Assembly: GCA_002255365.1 (NCBI GenBank)
Contig: NCBI01000004.1
Span: forward strand, 124,001 to 188,000
DNA: 64,000 bases
Direction of reading: 5' to 3'
DNA from: Chromatiales bacterium 21-64-14
GTDB taxonomy: Bacteria > Pseudomonadota > Gammaproteobacteria > 21-64-14
Below the pieces are notes generated by a model. The model was given only the letters and a program-made list of their open reading frames with translations. It was not told where the DNA came from and did not search any database. A program made the position numbers and the translations under genes. Position 1 is the stretch's first letter. The number at the start of each line of letters is the position of its first letter. Below, piece after piece: positions 45,885 to 53,290 of this stretch.

Positions 45885-47033
45885 GTGGTGGGTACAGGCA
45901 AGCCAGCACTGGAGGAGCGCCGCGAGAGCGGTCGACGGCGGCGTCGCGATCGCCGCACGGAGGCGTACCCGGTCCCAGGTGCCCGGATCCCGGGCTGGCC
46001 GGAACAGTGCATCCAGTTCGTGACCCGGTATCTGTTCGTGGGGCTGGGCCTGCTGTTCTTCAGCGGGATCACCGATGTTGCGCCCACCTGGTTGTCCAGC
46101 AGCCAGCTCGACGGGGTGTTTGCGGTCTATACCCTCATCACCACCGCCGCTTTTTTGCACGCCCGCAGTGTCCCGTATTCGCCCGTCCGGTACCGCATCG
46201 CCATGTGGGTGGATGTCCTGATGGTTACCACCGCGGTCCTGAACGATCCCCACGACATCCCGCCATCGGTGCTGGTCTACATCATGGTGGTGTTGGGCAA
46301 CGGCATGCGCTACGGAATGCGTTTGTTCGCCGAGGCGGTGGTAGGCTGTTTCGCCGGGGCGATGGTGGCGTTCAGCCTGCGCCATACCGGCTCGCTGGGG
46401 AATCTTGATTCCGGCGTGGTGTTCCTGAACCTATTCGGCGCCATCATCCTCGTCTACGCCTACATTCTAATGAGCCGGATCGAGTCCTCCCGGCAGCTGC
46501 TGGAGGCCCATAGCCGGCGGGACAACCTCACCGGGTTGCTGAACCGCCGCGCCCTGGAGGAGGACGCGGGACGGCTGTTCGAGCGCGTGAAACGCGGCGG
46601 TCAGCGTTTGGTGGTGATGTTCGCGGACTTGGACAATTTCAAATCGGTTAACGATACCCTGGGCCATTCCGCTGGCGACCAGGTGCTGGTCCAGTTCGCC
46701 GCCATTGTGAGTCAGAGTATTCGCCGGTCGGATATGGGCGCGCGTTATGGGGGGGATGAGTTTGTGCTGGTGTTCCCGGATATCTCCCTGGCGGATGCGG
46801 ACCGCATCGCCCACCGCATCCGCTCCGCGTTCGCGACCTGGACGGCGCAGCAGCATATCGATTGCAACGCCACCATCGGCATCGGTGAGGCGCCGGCCCA
46901 CGGTAGTGATCTGGCTGCCATGTTGGATTCCGTCGACCGGGCCATGTACGCCGCCAAAAGCGGCGGCGGCGGCGGTGTCCGACATGTGGCCGCGCCGGGC
47001 GGACCGGTTTCGCACGCGGGGCTGGTTCAATGA
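45885..47033 (+). CDS. Membrane diguanylate cyclase (6TM-GGDEF)
   Basis: A 382-residue protein with an Arg-rich N-terminus (RRESGRRRRRDRR), five or six transmembrane helices between residues 45 and 197, and a GGDEF domain with GGDEF at 289-293, RxxD site RRSD at 280-283 and FADLDNFKSVNDTLGHSAGD. It likely makes c-di-GMP in response to a membrane signal; the TM block resembles no named sensor domain that I can identify. The GTG at 45885 (or 45888) is used because GGGGG is just upstream and it lies beyond the slipin stop. It ends overlapping xerD by four bases (ATGA), so the two are coupled. Confidence 0.86.
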   Translation: MVGTGKPALEERRESGRRRRRDRRTEAYPVPGARIPGWPEQCIQFVTRYLFVGLGLLFFSGITDVAPTWLSSSQLDGVFAVYTLITTAAFLHARSVPYSPVRYRIAMWVDVLMVTTAVLNDPHDIPPSVLVYIMVVLGNGMRYGMRLFAEAVVGCFAGAMVAFSLRHTGSLGNLDSGVVFLNLFGAIILVYAYILMSRIESSRQLLEAHSRRDNLTGLLNRRALEEDAGRLFERVKRGGQRLVVMFADLDNFKSVNDTLGHSAGDQVLVQFAAIVSQSIRRSDMGARYGGDEFVLVFPDISLADADRIAHRIRSAFATWTAQQHIDCNATIGIGEAPAHGSDLAAMLDSVDRAMYAAKSGGGGGVRHVAAPGGPVSHAGLVQ

Positions 47034-47995
47034 ACCGAGGTGTACCATCCGCACGACGCGCGGGTGGCCCCCGGGCCGCGCCCGAAGGCGACTCGTTGCC
47101 CTCTGCCGCCGATGTGACGCGCGCGGAGCAGTTCCTTGACGCCCTGTGGATGGAGCGTGGTTTGAGCGCGAATACCCTCGCCGCCTATCGCACGGACCTG
47201 CTCCAGTTCGCCGCCTGGCTCGCGGCGCGCGACACCGCCCTGGCGGGGGTGACCCGTGAGGACGTGCAGCGATATCTGGCGTGGCGCGTGGAGCAGGGAG
47301 GCAAGCCCCGGTCCACGGCACGGCTGTTATCCAGCCTGCGCCGCTTCTATCGGTATATGGTGCGCGAGGGCGGCATCGCCGGCGACCCCACCGCGCGGAT
47401 CGACGGGCCCAAGCTGGGTCGCCCGCTGCCCAAGTCACTCACTGAGGTGGAGGTGGAGGCGCTGTTGGACGCCCCGGGCACCGGGGATCCCATCGGGCTG
47501 CGCGACCGCGCCATGCTGGAGCTGTTGTACGCCTGCGGGCTACGGGTCTCGGAGTTGGTGGGGCTGAATACCGCGCAACTCAATCTGCGCCAGGGGGTGG
47601 TGCGGGTCACCGGCAAGGGCGACCGGGAACGCATCATCCCGATGGGGGAAGTGGCCTCCGGTTGGTTGGAGCGCTATCTGGCGCACGGGCGGCCGCTGCT
47701 GCTCAGGGCCGGTGTAGACAGCGCACTGTTTCTCACCCGCCGCGGGACCTCCATGACTCGGCAGGCGTTCTGGTATCTGATCCGGCGTTATGCCCGCCGC
47801 GCCGGCATTCACAAGCCCCTGTCCCCGCACACGCTGCGCCACGCCTTCGCCACCCATTTGCTCAACCATGGGGCGGACCTGCGGGTCGTTCAGCTACTGT
47901 TAGGCCACAGTGACCTGTCCACCACGCAGATTTACACCCATGTTGCGCGGGAGCGGCTCAAGGACCTGCACGCACGGCATCATCCACGCGGCTGA
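47030..47995 (+). CDS. xerD: Tyrosine recombinase XerD
   Basis: Site-specific recombinase that with XerC resolves chromosome dimers at dif. The 321-residue protein has the N-terminal SAM-like domain (FLDALWMERGLSANTLAAYR) and the catalytic domain with Arg in YACGLRVSELVGL, HTLRHAFATHLL (HxxR), and LGHSDLSTTQIYTHV with the His and nucleophilic Tyr. The sequence after the stop is not an att site that I can recognise. A 30-residue N-terminal tail precedes the usual start; the ATG at 47030 overlaps the upstream GGDEF stop. Confidence 0.93.
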   Translation: MNRGVPSARRAGGPRAAPEGDSLPSAADVTRAEQFLDALWMERGLSANTLAAYRTDLLQFAAWLAARDTALAGVTREDVQRYLAWRVEQGGKPRSTARLLSSLRRFYRYMVREGGIAGDPTARIDGPKLGRPLPKSLTEVEVEALLDAPGTGDPIGLRDRAMLELLYACGLRVSELVGLNTAQLNLRQGVVRVTGKGDRERIIPMGEVASGWLERYLAHGRPLLLRAGVDSALFLTRRGTSMTRQAFWYLIRRYARRAGIHKPLSPHTLRHAFATHLLNHGADLRVVQLLLGHSDLSTTQIYTHVARERLKDLHARHHPRG

Positions 47996-48180
47996 CTCGG
48001 CGTTGTTCCTTGCCGCCGCATCCGGATTCGGCGCGCCTGATCGGAGGCATGCGGCGACGGTCTTCAACGTTATCGTCGTTGCACAGTGAGATTGATGCGT
48101 ACAACCAGCGTGGAGATCCGGGCGCGCTACCTGCGCTATCCGAACGCAGACCTCAGCACGCCGACCTATGACAGCGCGGT

Positions 48181-49044
48181 TCAGTGCAGGGCAGCGAACA
48201 TCCGGGTGCGGTAGCGGTGGACCAGTTCGTTCTGTTCTCCCAGCAGGCTGAACAGTTTCAACATGGACTCCCGCGGCGCACCGTCCCGAAAGCCGCGGTC
48301 GCGTTGCAGCAGGTCCAGGAGTTGTTCCAGGGCGGTCTCATAGTCCCCATCCAGGATCCGGCGCACCGCCAGATGGAACCGCGCCTCGCTGCTGTTCGGG
48401 TCCTGTTCCAGGCGCTGGGACAGGCTCCCGTCGTCGGGTGTCTCTTGGGCCAACCGGGCGAAATCGAGCAGCGCCTGGATTTGCAACGCTTCGCCGCTTT
48501 CGCGTGCCGCCGCGGGCAGATCCTGGAGGCTGCGGGCGGCGGCTTCAAAGTCACCTAGACCCAGTTGGACGCGGGCCAGGCGCAGGCCGATCCGGGGATT
48601 TCCGGCATCCAGGGCGGCCGCTTCTTCGAGTAGCGCGAGCGCCGTTGCCACGTCGCCGCGTTGGTAGGCGGCGTCGGCGTCCCGCAGGACCGGGTCGCTG
48701 TACTGGACTACATGGCGATCTACCAGGACCCGCAAATCGGCCTCCGGCTGACCACCGATGATGTCCTCCACCATCTCCCCATTGCGGTAGAGCTTCAGGT
48801 TGGGGATGCTGCGGATGCCGTGTTCCTGGGCGAGTTGTTTCTCGGTGTCGGTGTTGACCTTGGCGATCAGCAGCCGTTCCCCGTAGTGCTCCGCCAGCCG
48901 GTCCAACACCGGTGCCAGCATCCGGCACGGTCCGCACCAGGGGGCCCAGAAGTCCACCAGTACCGGCCGCACCCGGGACTGCTCCACCACCTGGGCGGCA
49001 AACGTGTCCTGGGTGACTTCCACCACATTGCTAGCGTCCGCCAT
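48181..49044 (-). CDS. cnoX: Co-chaperone thioredoxin CnoX (YbbN-like)
   Basis: A 287-residue protein with an N-terminal thioredoxin domain (WAPWCGPCRMLAPVLDRL near residue 32) and a C-terminal TPR-like region of four or five helical repeats (AYQRGDVATALALLEEAA, LARVQLGLGDFEAAARSL). This is the YbbN/CnoX architecture, a holdase that protects substrates from chlorine or oxidative damage and passes them to GroEL. Here the active site is a full CGPC, whereas E. coli CnoX has lost it, so it may be redox-active. The ATG at 49044 follows an AAGGA on the minus strand. Confidence 0.9.
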   Translation of the reverse strand: MADASNVVEVTQDTFAAQVVEQSRVRPVLVDFWAPWCGPCRMLAPVLDRLAEHYGERLLIAKVNTDTEKQLAQEHGIRSIPNLKLYRNGEMVEDIIGGQPEADLRVLVDRHVVQYSDPVLRDADAAYQRGDVATALALLEEAAALDAGNPRIGLRLARVQLGLGDFEAAARSLQDLPAAARESGEALQIQALLDFARLAQETPDDGSLSQRLEQDPNSSEARFHLAVRRILDGDYETALEQLLDLLQRDRGFRDGAPRESMLKLFSLLGEQNELVHRYRTRMFAALH

Positions 49045-49173
49045 GGTTCGGAATCCTTGCGTGGTAACACCGGGTCCGGTGGCGGGGCGCATCGTAGGCC
49101 CCGGTCTGAACGACAATCTGGGGGCGCGGGTCGGAGGAATCAAGCCGCGGCGCGTGGATAGTCGGTGGGATGA

Positions 49174-49197
49174 CCGCCGCTCTCGGGAGAGCGGCGG
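49174..49197 (-). terminator. Perfect GC-rich hairpin after fdxA
   Basis: CCGCCGCTCT (49174-49183), loop CGGG, AGAGCGGCGG (49188-49197), a 10-bp perfect stem that begins 8 bases beyond the ferredoxin stop. On the minus strand no T-run follows; on the plus strand ATTTCTGTT does. Probably a transcription stop for fdxA. Confidence 0.5.
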
Positions 49198-49205
49198 ATT
49201 TCTGT

Positions 49206-49529
49206 TCAGCGCTCCAGGTACTTGAGTTTGTCAGTTACCTCGTCCCACTGGGCCGCGTCCGGGGGTGCATCCTTCTTCTGATTGATGACCGGCCAGATTT
49301 GGGCCAGTTCCGCGTTCAATTCCAGGAACGATTCCTGCCCCTCAGGGATATCGTCTTCCGGGAAGATGGCGGTCACCGGGCACTCGGGCTCGCACAGGGT
49401 ACAGTCGATACACTCTTCCGGATCGATCACCAGGAAATTGGGACCCTCATGGAAACAGTCCACTGGGCAGACTTCCACGCAGTCGGTGTATTTGCACTTG
49501 ATGCAGTTCTCGATAACGACAAAGGTCAT
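49206..49529 (-). CDS. fdxA: 7Fe ferredoxin FdxA ([3Fe-4S][4Fe-4S])
   Basis: A 107-residue ferredoxin with the first cluster region [20 protein letters not shown] and the second [16 protein letters not shown], matching the Azotobacter FdI-like 7Fe family (one 3Fe-4S, one 4Fe-4S). The C-terminal extension [12 protein letters not shown] and [12 protein letters not shown] is typical. It likely serves as a low-potential electron carrier. The start ATG at 49529 has GGAGAC upstream on the minus strand. It is divergent from the stressosome-like operon. Confidence 0.94.
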   Translation of the reverse strand: MTFVVIENCIKCKYTDCVEVCPVDCFHEGPNFLVIDPEECIDCTLCEPECPVTAIFPEDDIPEGQESFLELNAELAQIWPVINQKKDAPPDAAQWDEVTDKLKYLER

Positions 49530-49793
49530 TGGGGGTCTCCGCTCCTGATGCCAGCCAGCCCGGCGGCGCCCGGGGCAGCCGGGCGCGATGGTGGCCTAAT
49601 GTTAATCAGAAACGTGCCGATTATCGAGATCGGAGCGGAATTTGGTCCACATCGGGTCTAAGGCACACATCTTGCACCGGATTTGAGACGGCCGGCGCGA
49701 TTCGGTGCGGTTCTGAGGCCGTGGCCCGGCGTACGACGGGGGTTTTCGCCCGGTGTTTCGACCGGAGGCACATCACGGGGTTGCCAAACGAGC

Positions 49794-50711
49794 ATGGATG
49801 GGAAGGAAGTCCTCAATCTCAGCCTGATCGTCGAACCGGATCGCCAGCGACTGGTGGGCTTTGCCATGGACGCCGTGCGCGCCCTGGGCGGGAATTCGTT
49901 TGCCGCTGCGGGCCTATTGGTTACCTGCCTGCCGGAGTTACGCGAGGCCGGTGAGCATTGCAAGGGCTCCCTGGCGGCGCGGCTGGTGGTGGACGGGCGG
50001 CAGTTGTGGCTGCGCTGGTGCGCGGAAGGTCGGTTGCTTGCCACCCTGCCGCTACCCCCAGCACCCCAGGTCATGGACCGGCTAGCGGCGCGCTTGCGGG
50101 AGGCGAGCGAGTCGGTGGACCCCGAGCTGCTCATACGGCGCAACCGGCAGAGCGCCGAAGACTTGGCGCACCTGGAGTCGGACCTGGAGGAGAAGCGGCG
50201 CGAACTCCAGGAATCCATCCAACGTGCCGAAACAGACAGTCTGACGGGATTGCTCAATCGGGGTGCCTATGACGCCCGGCTGCGCGAGGTGTTCCTGCGC
50301 AGCCGGCGCCAGGGCGAGCCACTGGCCCTGATCCTCTTGGACCTGGACAAGTTCAAGGAGGTCAACGACACGCGCGGGCACCAGTTTGGCGACGGGTATT
50401 TGCGGCGGATGGCGGAGACGATGCGCGGCGCCGTGCGCGAGCATGTGGACCAAGCGTGCCGGGTGGGCGGCGACGAGTTCGCCATTGTGGTAAGCGCGCC
50501 CCTGCACGTTGCCGAGCGCATCGGCAGGCAGATCCTTACTGCCATGGATCAGAAAGTCAGCATCGGGATCGCCGAACGGCGCGCGGACGATACCATCGAG
50601 TCCTTGATTGGGCGAACGGATGCAGCACTTTACGAATCGAAACGCACTGGTCGTGGGCGGATCACCGTCGCCGATGACGAACGGCACGAAAAATCGGTCG
50701 GTGGGCAGTGA
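49794..50711 (+). CDS. Diguanylate cyclase of a stressosome-like operon
   Basis: A 305-residue soluble protein. Residues 1-110 are an unassigned domain with alternating helices and strands (LVGFAMDAVRALGGN, LAARLVVDGRQLWLRW). Residues 115-145 form a charged coiled coil (LAHLESDLEEKRRELQE), then the GGDEF domain with GGDEF at 225-229, LLDLDKFKEVNDTRGH and LIGRTDAALYESKRTGRGR. The position of the inhibitory RxxD site is EHVD (216-219), so product inhibition may be lost. First gene of a four-gene set; the RsbT/X fusion starts 25 bases after it. It is the probable output of the module, as in the Moorella stressosome-cyclase system. Confidence 0.88.
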   Translation: MDGKEVLNLSLIVEPDRQRLVGFAMDAVRALGGNSFAAAGLLVTCLPELREAGEHCKGSLAARLVVDGRQLWLRWCAEGRLLATLPLPPAPQVMDRLAARLREASESVDPELLIRRNRQSAEDLAHLESDLEEKRRELQESIQRAETDSLTGLLNRGAYDARLREVFLRSRRQGEPLALILLDLDKFKEVNDTRGHQFGDGYLRRMAETMRGAVREHVDQACRVGGDEFAIVVSAPLHVAERIGRQILTAMDQKVSIGIAERRADDTIESLIGRTDAALYESKRTGRGRITVADDERHEKSVGGQ

Positions 50712-50736
50712 ATCCCACTGGTCCGGAAGGAGCGTT

Positions 50737-51771
50737 GTGAAGCTGCAGCTGGAGAAGACCACTGTCGATGAGAGTGCCCAGGTGCTCGTGCGATCAAAGC
50801 TCCGCGCGGTGTCCCGGCGGATGGGATACAGCGAAGTGCTGCGCGAGCGCATGGAGCTGGTCTGCAACGAGATGATGAGCAATCAAGTCAAGTACGCCAT
50901 CGGCAGCGGCTGGGTGCAGCTCTGGGAGACCAACGAGCCGAAGCCCGCTCTGGACCTCTTTGCCATCGACCGCGGGCCGGGGGTATTCAACCTGCCGGCG
51001 GCGATGGTTGACGGTTACAGCACGTCCGGCAGTCTCGGCAAGGGCCTGGGCGCGATCCGTCGCTTGGCGCACGAGTCCGAGTTCTACACCTTGCCGAAGG
51101 GCCTGGAGCCGGAGTCTCCGTGGCACGGCTTTGCCATATGGGCGCGCTTCTATGTCGATGAACGCGTACCCCAGTCCACCTATGAGTTGGGGATGTACCT
51201 TCGTGCCTACCAGGACAGCACGCACAACGGCGATGGCATCTTCGTGCGCCACACCAACGGCCGCGTGCAGTGGCTGCACATGGACGGACTTGGCCACGGA
51301 CTGGAAGCCGCGCAGGTCGTGGACGGGAACGCGGACCTCCTGGAAGAGGAGCTCCCTCTTGAGGTGCTCATCGAGCGGCTCAGCCGGCGCCTGGAGGGTG
51401 GCCGCGGCGCGGTGGGTATGGCGGTCAGTCTCGACGCCCATGAACAGAGTGGTGCGATCTGCGGCGTTGGAGATATGGCCGCGTTTCTGATCAGCAACGG
51501 ACAGAAGCGCGTGATCTCCTTCTCGCCGGGAATATTAGGGCATGCCCATCGCAGCCTGGATAAGACGGCACTGGCGTTTCCGCGCCAGGCCCTGATGATC
51601 ACCGCCTCCGACGGCATGCGTCGTAACTGGAGCCTGCAGACCTTTCCCAGTTTGTGGAGGCTGCACCCGCAACTCATTGCGCTGCTGATGGGCGCGGTCG
51701 CCAGTCGGGTGAATGACGATCAATCAATACTTGCCATCCGCGTGAGATCACAAGAGGGAGACAGACCATGA
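50737..51771 (+). CDS. RsbT-like switch kinase fused to RsbX-like phosphatase
   Basis: A 344-residue protein. Residues 1-145 form a GHKL kinase domain of the RsbT type: N-box CNEMMSNQVKYA (43-54), G1 box IDRGPGVF (77-84), and the RsbT-like MVDGYSTSGSLGKGLGAIRR (90-109). Residues 155-340 form a PP2C/SpoIIE-type domain like RsbX: NGDGIF (164-169), HMDGLGHGLEAA (181-192), GVGDMAAF (243-250), SDGM (291-294) and NDDQSILAI (326-334), so the metal-binding Asp residues are kept. In Bacillus these are separate proteins with opposite actions on RsbR/RsbS. GTG at 50737 follows GGAAGGAG. Its stop overlaps the RsbR gene by four bases. Confidence 0.86.
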   Translation: MKLQLEKTTVDESAQVLVRSKLRAVSRRMGYSEVLRERMELVCNEMMSNQVKYAIGSGWVQLWETNEPKPALDLFAIDRGPGVFNLPAAMVDGYSTSGSLGKGLGAIRRLAHESEFYTLPKGLEPESPWHGFAIWARFYVDERVPQSTYELGMYLRAYQDSTHNGDGIFVRHTNGRVQWLHMDGLGHGLEAAQVVDGNADLLEEELPLEVLIERLSRRLEGGRGAVGMAVSLDAHEQSGAICGVGDMAAFLISNGQKRVISFSPGILGHAHRSLDKTALAFPRQALMITASDGMRRNWSLQTFPSLWRLHPQLIALLMGAVASRVNDDQSILAIRVRSQEGDRP

Positions 51772-52658
51772 CGGGGACACCAAGTGCCGGGAAGGCCACC
51801 AGTCAGGTGCTCATAGAGCAGCTGATGGTCAACGTCGGGAAGATCTCTGCAGTTATCGAGAAGGAAGGGCAGAGTATCTTCGGACACGCCAATATCCTCA
51901 CCAACGAGGAAATCAATGACTACAGCCTGGAGTTCCTTGAACTGTTCGTAATGGTCTTGCAGACCGGCGAGAGGCTCGACCGGCGGGGCGCGGAATTCAA
52001 GGCCCTCAAGAAATTCTTTACGAACCTGTCGCGCCAGATCCAGTTGCGTGGCGGCAACATGGATGAGTTCGTCCGTTACATCCAGTTCTTGCAGCGGGTG
52101 TTTCTGGACAATCTGCAGGCAGATACCAATGTCGAGTTCGGAACCAGCCGCCAGATCCTGTTGTTGCTGGCCTCGCTGTTCAACGACATCGTGCTCGACG
52201 TATTCCACGTTTACCTGGAAGAGAAGGAGCGCACCATTGAGGCGCAGCAGGAAGAGCTGCGGCAGACCTCCACGCCGATCACCGAAATTTGGGACGGGGT
52301 GTTGACGCTGCCGATCATCGGGACCCTGGATTCCCAGCGCACGATGATGGTGATGGAGAAGCTCCTCTCGCGCATCGAGCAGGATCGCGCCAGCGTGGTG
52401 GTGATCGACGTGACCGGCGTGGTGACCATCGATTCCCAGGTCTCCCACCACCTGATCCAGATGATCCGCGCCGTGGGGCTGATGGGGGCAAGCGCGGTGA
52501 TCACGGGGATTCGTCCGGAGATCGCCCGGGCGCTTACCAGCCTCAATATCGACCTGGGCGGCGTCACCACCCGCTCGACCTTGTCCGAGGGGCTGAAAGA
52601 GGCGTTCGGGCGGTTGGGGGTCCACGTCAACCACGGCGGGAGTCGGCCGGCGCACTGA
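51768..52658 (+). CDS. RsbR-like stressosome sensor (N-terminal sensor, C-terminal STAS)
   Basis: A 296-residue protein. Residues 1-155 are an all-helical sensor domain, not heme-globin by obvious motif. A J-helix-like linker (EKERTIEAQQEELRQ, 152-166) leads to the RsbR signature TPITEIWDGVLTLPIIGTLD (169-188) and a STAS domain. Around the two phosphothreonines of B. subtilis RsbR I align IDSQVSHH (Ser223 at the T171 position) and GIRPEIARAL (Ala255 at the T205 position), followed by LNIDLGGVTTRSTLSEGL. The STAS core should assemble with the next gene product into a stressosome-like particle. Confidence 0.86.
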   Translation: MTGTPSAGKATSQVLIEQLMVNVGKISAVIEKEGQSIFGHANILTNEEINDYSLEFLELFVMVLQTGERLDRRGAEFKALKKFFTNLSRQIQLRGGNMDEFVRYIQFLQRVFLDNLQADTNVEFGTSRQILLLLASLFNDIVLDVFHVYLEEKERTIEAQQEELRQTSTPITEIWDGVLTLPIIGTLDSQRTMMVMEKLLSRIEQDRASVVVIDVTGVVTIDSQVSHHLIQMIRAVGLMGASAVITGIRPEIARALTSLNIDLGGVTTRSTLSEGLKEAFGRLGVHVNHGGSRPAH

Positions 52659-52714
52659 GCTGTGCCGCGCCCGGCGGCTCCGGCACCGGAGCCCACGGAG
52701 GGGGACCGAGATCT

Positions 52715-53179
52715 ATGACCCAGGGAATGCACTTGACGCCGATCGGCGGCGGGCATGTCCTGCTGGAGCCGGGGGCGGGCCTGGATCCCAGCGATCCCGA
52801 TGCCTATCTGGTAGGGGTGCTGGAGGTCCTGCAGGCCCACCACGCCGCGCGCCTGATCTACGACCTCAAGAACGTTCCGCTGCTCGAAGGGGTCTATTAT
52901 CGTTGGCTGTTGGCGTTGCACGCTGCGTGCCGGATTTCAGGGATCCAGCTGGTGACCGTCAATATGCAGCCGGAAGCGGCCTACGCGCTGTCCCAGCTGA
53001 TCACCGCACCACCGCCATTCGTATGCGCGCTGGACGTGGACCACGTCCGTCGGATCGTCGAGCGCGCCGCGCAGGCTCCGGAAGCGGAACCCGCGGAATG
53101 CGGGGCGCCAGAGGATGGAGATGCCGTTGCGGATACCCAGGACCGTGCCGGATTCCCTGTGCACGAGGTGCCGGAATAG
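52715..53179 (+). CDS. RsbS-like STAS protein
   Basis: A 154-residue STAS protein. Residues 48-69 (IYDLKNVPLLEGVYYRWLLA in part) line up with the RsbS phosphorylation region DLTSVDMIDSFIAKV; the phosphorylated Ser59 position is Gly59 here. The next segment GIQLVTVNMQPEAAYAL matches RsbS GAKVVLTGIQPAVAVTL. A 40-residue low-complexity acidic tail follows the STAS fold. It is probably the minimal STAS subunit of the particle but may not be a phosphorylation switch. ATG 52715 has GGAGGGGGA upstream; the gap after the RsbR gene is 56 bases. Confidence 0.75.
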   Translation: MTQGMHLTPIGGGHVLLEPGAGLDPSDPDAYLVGVLEVLQAHHAARLIYDLKNVPLLEGVYYRWLLALHAACRISGIQLVTVNMQPEAAYALSQLITAPPPFVCALDVDHVRRIVERAAQAPEAEPAECGAPEDGDAVADTQDRAGFPVHEVPE

Positions 53180-53290
53180 GCCGCTGGGCCATTTCTCCGG
53201 TGGGAGCTGGCGGTAGCGGGCTAATTGCCGCACCCGTTTCGCGCCGGTCACCAGCGCCTCGGAACGCCTTGCAGGATGACACGCCCCGCT

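Noticed and set aside
48095-48214. A 39-codon frame in the xerD-cnoX gap starting MRTTSVEIRARYLRYP
   Set aside because: It overlaps the opposing gene's 3' end, has no clear ribosome-binding site and no recognised motif; possibly chance in GC-rich DNA.
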